This document shows, in pieces, positions 8,351-9,245 of a stretch of 9,245 nt of DNA. Position 1 is the stretch's first letter; each line of letters starts with the position of its first letter. Location of the stretch: positions 1-9,245 of the forward strand of contig CAZAMT010000156.1 of NCBI GenBank assembly GCA_964486145.1, written 5' to 3'. The DNA comes from CAZAMT01 sp964486145. GTDB taxonomy: Bacteria > Bacteroidota > Bacteroidia > Bacteroidales > JAAAOM01. The translations under genes and the position numbers were made by a program. Under the pieces are notes generated by a model, which was not told the DNA's origin, searched no databases, and worked only from the letters and a program-made list of their open reading frames with translations.

Positions 8351-9091
8351 ATGATTAGAAATAAGAAAGTTACGATTGTATTGCCCGCGTACAATGCAGC
8401 AAAAACTCTGGAAAAAACCTTTAACGAAATACCATTTGATATTGTTGATGATGTAATACTTGTTGATGATTTGAGCAGAGATGAAACTGTTGAAGTAGCA
8501 AAAAAGCTATCAATAGATCATATTATTGAACATAAAGTAAACAAAGGTTACGGAGGGAATCAAAAATCGTGTTATAACAAAGCCCTCGACATACAAGCTG
8601 ACATCATTGTAATGCTGCACCCCGACTACCAATACACACCTAAACTAATTCACAGCATGTGCTATCTGATTGCAAATAACGTATACCAGGTGGTACTGGG
8701 ATCAAGGATTTTGGGAAAAGGTGCATTAAAAGGGGGAATGCCCTTGTATAAGTATATCGCGAACCGATTTCTGACCTTGTTTCAAAATATTCTCATGAAC
8801 CAGAAACTATCAGAATACCATACCGGGTACAGGGCTTTTTCGAAAGAGGTATTGCAACGTATCAATTATAACATCAATTCCGATGATTTTATTTTTGATA
8901 ATCAAATGCTGGCTCAAATATTCTACCAGGGTTTTGAAATAGCTGAGATCACCTGTCCAACCAAGTATTTCAAAGAAGCCTCATCCATAAATATACAGCG
9001 CAGCATAAAATACGGTATAGGTGTCATGGGCGTATCAATAAAATATTTCTTTCAAAAGTCAGGATTAATAAAGTCAAAAATTTTTAAGTAA
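8351..9091 (+). CDS. Soluble GT2 glycosyltransferase, DPM1/polyprenyl-phosphate-sugar synthase-like
   Basis: This 246-residue protein has a GT-A fold N-terminus. TIVLPAYN (8-15) is the first strand and nucleotide-binding region, and VDDLSRDET (38-46) holds the Asp39/Asp40 pair that usually contacts the nucleotide-sugar. KGYGGNQ follows, and HPDYQY at 90-95 occupies the place of the metal-binding DxD motif. TGYRAF at 158-163 corresponds to the acceptor or catalytic region of dolichol-phosphate-mannose-synthase-like enzymes. There are no C-terminal membrane helices, unlike ArnC or GtrB, so it resembles the soluble DPM1 form and may need a membrane partner. The likely reaction is transfer of a sugar from a nucleotide donor to polyprenyl phosphate on the cytosolic face, giving the donor for the GT39 enzyme encoded 8 bases upstream. 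Transfer to a different lipid or glycan is possible. It ends the visible operon and is followed by a hairpin. Confidence 0.9.
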   Translation: MIRNKKVTIVLPAYNAAKTLEKTFNEIPFDIVDDVILVDDLSRDETVEVAKKLSIDHIIEHKVNKGYGGNQKSCYNKALDIQADIIVMLHPDYQYTPKLIHSMCYLIANNVYQVVLGSRILGKGALKGGMPLYKYIANRFLTLFQNILMNQKLSEYHTGYRAFSKEVLQRINYNINSDDFIFDNQMLAQIFYQGFEIAEITCPTKYFKEASSINIQRSIKYGIGVMGVSIKYFFQKSGLIKSKIFK

Positions 9092-9095
9092 TCGG

Positions 9096-9119
9096 TGAAT
9101 CGTTGGTTTTTCCGATTCA
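9096..9119 (+). terminator. Hairpin just after the operon, possible terminator
   Basis: TGAATCG (9096-9102) and CGATTCA (9113-9119) form a perfect 7-bp stem with a 10-base loop that starts 12 bases after the GT2 gene begins its stop-to-intergenic transition. A competing stem, AATCGG (9090-9095) with CCGATT (9112-9117), uses the same right arm. No run of T follows, so it is not a classic intrinsic terminator. It may instead protect the 3' end of the message. Confidence 0.35.
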
Positions 9120-9245
9120 TGTGTTCTCATGTTCAGTTCATAGCATATATGCAACACAAGAGTTTTTGCAGCTTTTGTTGGATATATAAACGGTTCTACT
9201 ACCATTTTAGTGGAAGAAAAGAACATGGATTAAACTAACAAAACA
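9120..9245. other. Non-coding right end with palindrome and imperfect inverted repeat
   Basis: I see no coding frame here that I could defend. A perfect 10-bp palindrome, GCATATATGC, lies at 9143-9152. An imperfect inverted repeat follows directly: CAACACAAG (9152-9160) pairs with CTTTTGTTG (9172-9180) at eight of nine positions around an 11-base loop. Neither is followed by a T run. The stretch is probably the intergenic region before a gene beyond the window. I see no insertion-sequence ends, tRNA or CRISPR repeats. Confidence 0.4.

Noticed and set aside
1..9245. Search by eye for CRISPR repeats, tRNA or rRNA genes, insertion sequences and toxin-antitoxin or defence genes
   Set aside because: No regularly spaced repeats, cloverleaf-like stretches, transposase frames or terminal inverted repeats were seen. 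All long frames are explained by the six genes listed.

Overview
The window looks like chromosomal DNA from a member of the Bacteroidota, probably a Bacteroidales/Marinilabiliales-type environmental or gut bacterium. The base composition is AT-rich, and the starts generally lack a Shine-Dalgarno sequence. A promoter-like pair close to the Bacteroidota TTTG/TAnnTTTG pattern lies before galK. The gene types also fit: a DUF2961/GH172 hydrolase, a multi-PAS hybrid histidine kinase, and PAP2/GT39/GT2 envelope glycosylation genes. The lineage is inferred from these traits and not from a marker gene.

Layout: (1) 1-1109, minus strand: a secreted DUF2961/GH172-type glycoside hydrolase that runs off the left edge; only a short C-terminal piece appears to be missing. 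(2) 1110-1189: a short AT-rich divergent intergenic region. (3) 1190-4552, plus: a 1120-residue cytosolic hybrid histidine kinase (PAS-PAS-PAS-GAF-PAS-coiled coil-HisKA-HATPase-REC). (4) 4664-5836, minus, convergent with the kinase: galactokinase galK, with no other Leloir gene beside it. (5) 5837-6039: a divergent intergenic region with a good galK promoter candidate and a small dyad. (6) 6040-9091, plus: a tight three-gene operon of a PAP2 membrane phosphatase, a GT39/ArnT-like membrane glycosyltransferase (4-bp overlap) and a soluble GT2 glycosyltransferase (8-bp gap). (7) 9092-9245: a non-coding tail with several inverted repeats.

How the genes may work together: the last three genes form a plausible polyprenyl-phosphate-sugar module. 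The GT2 would charge a lipid carrier with a sugar in the cytosol, the GT39 enzyme would transfer that sugar to an envelope acceptor on the periplasmic face, and the PAP2 enzyme would dephosphorylate either the spent carrier or the acceptor lipid (for example lipid A). The sugar and acceptor cannot be read from the sequence. The GH172 enzyme and galK both point to carbohydrate use but are separate transcription units. The hybrid kinase has no DNA-binding output domain, so its partner must be encoded elsewhere.

Nothing in the window demands a wholly new system. The most interesting unit is the PAP2-GT39-GT2 operon, together with the GH172 gene, which lacks its stop codon inside the window and so is easy to miss.
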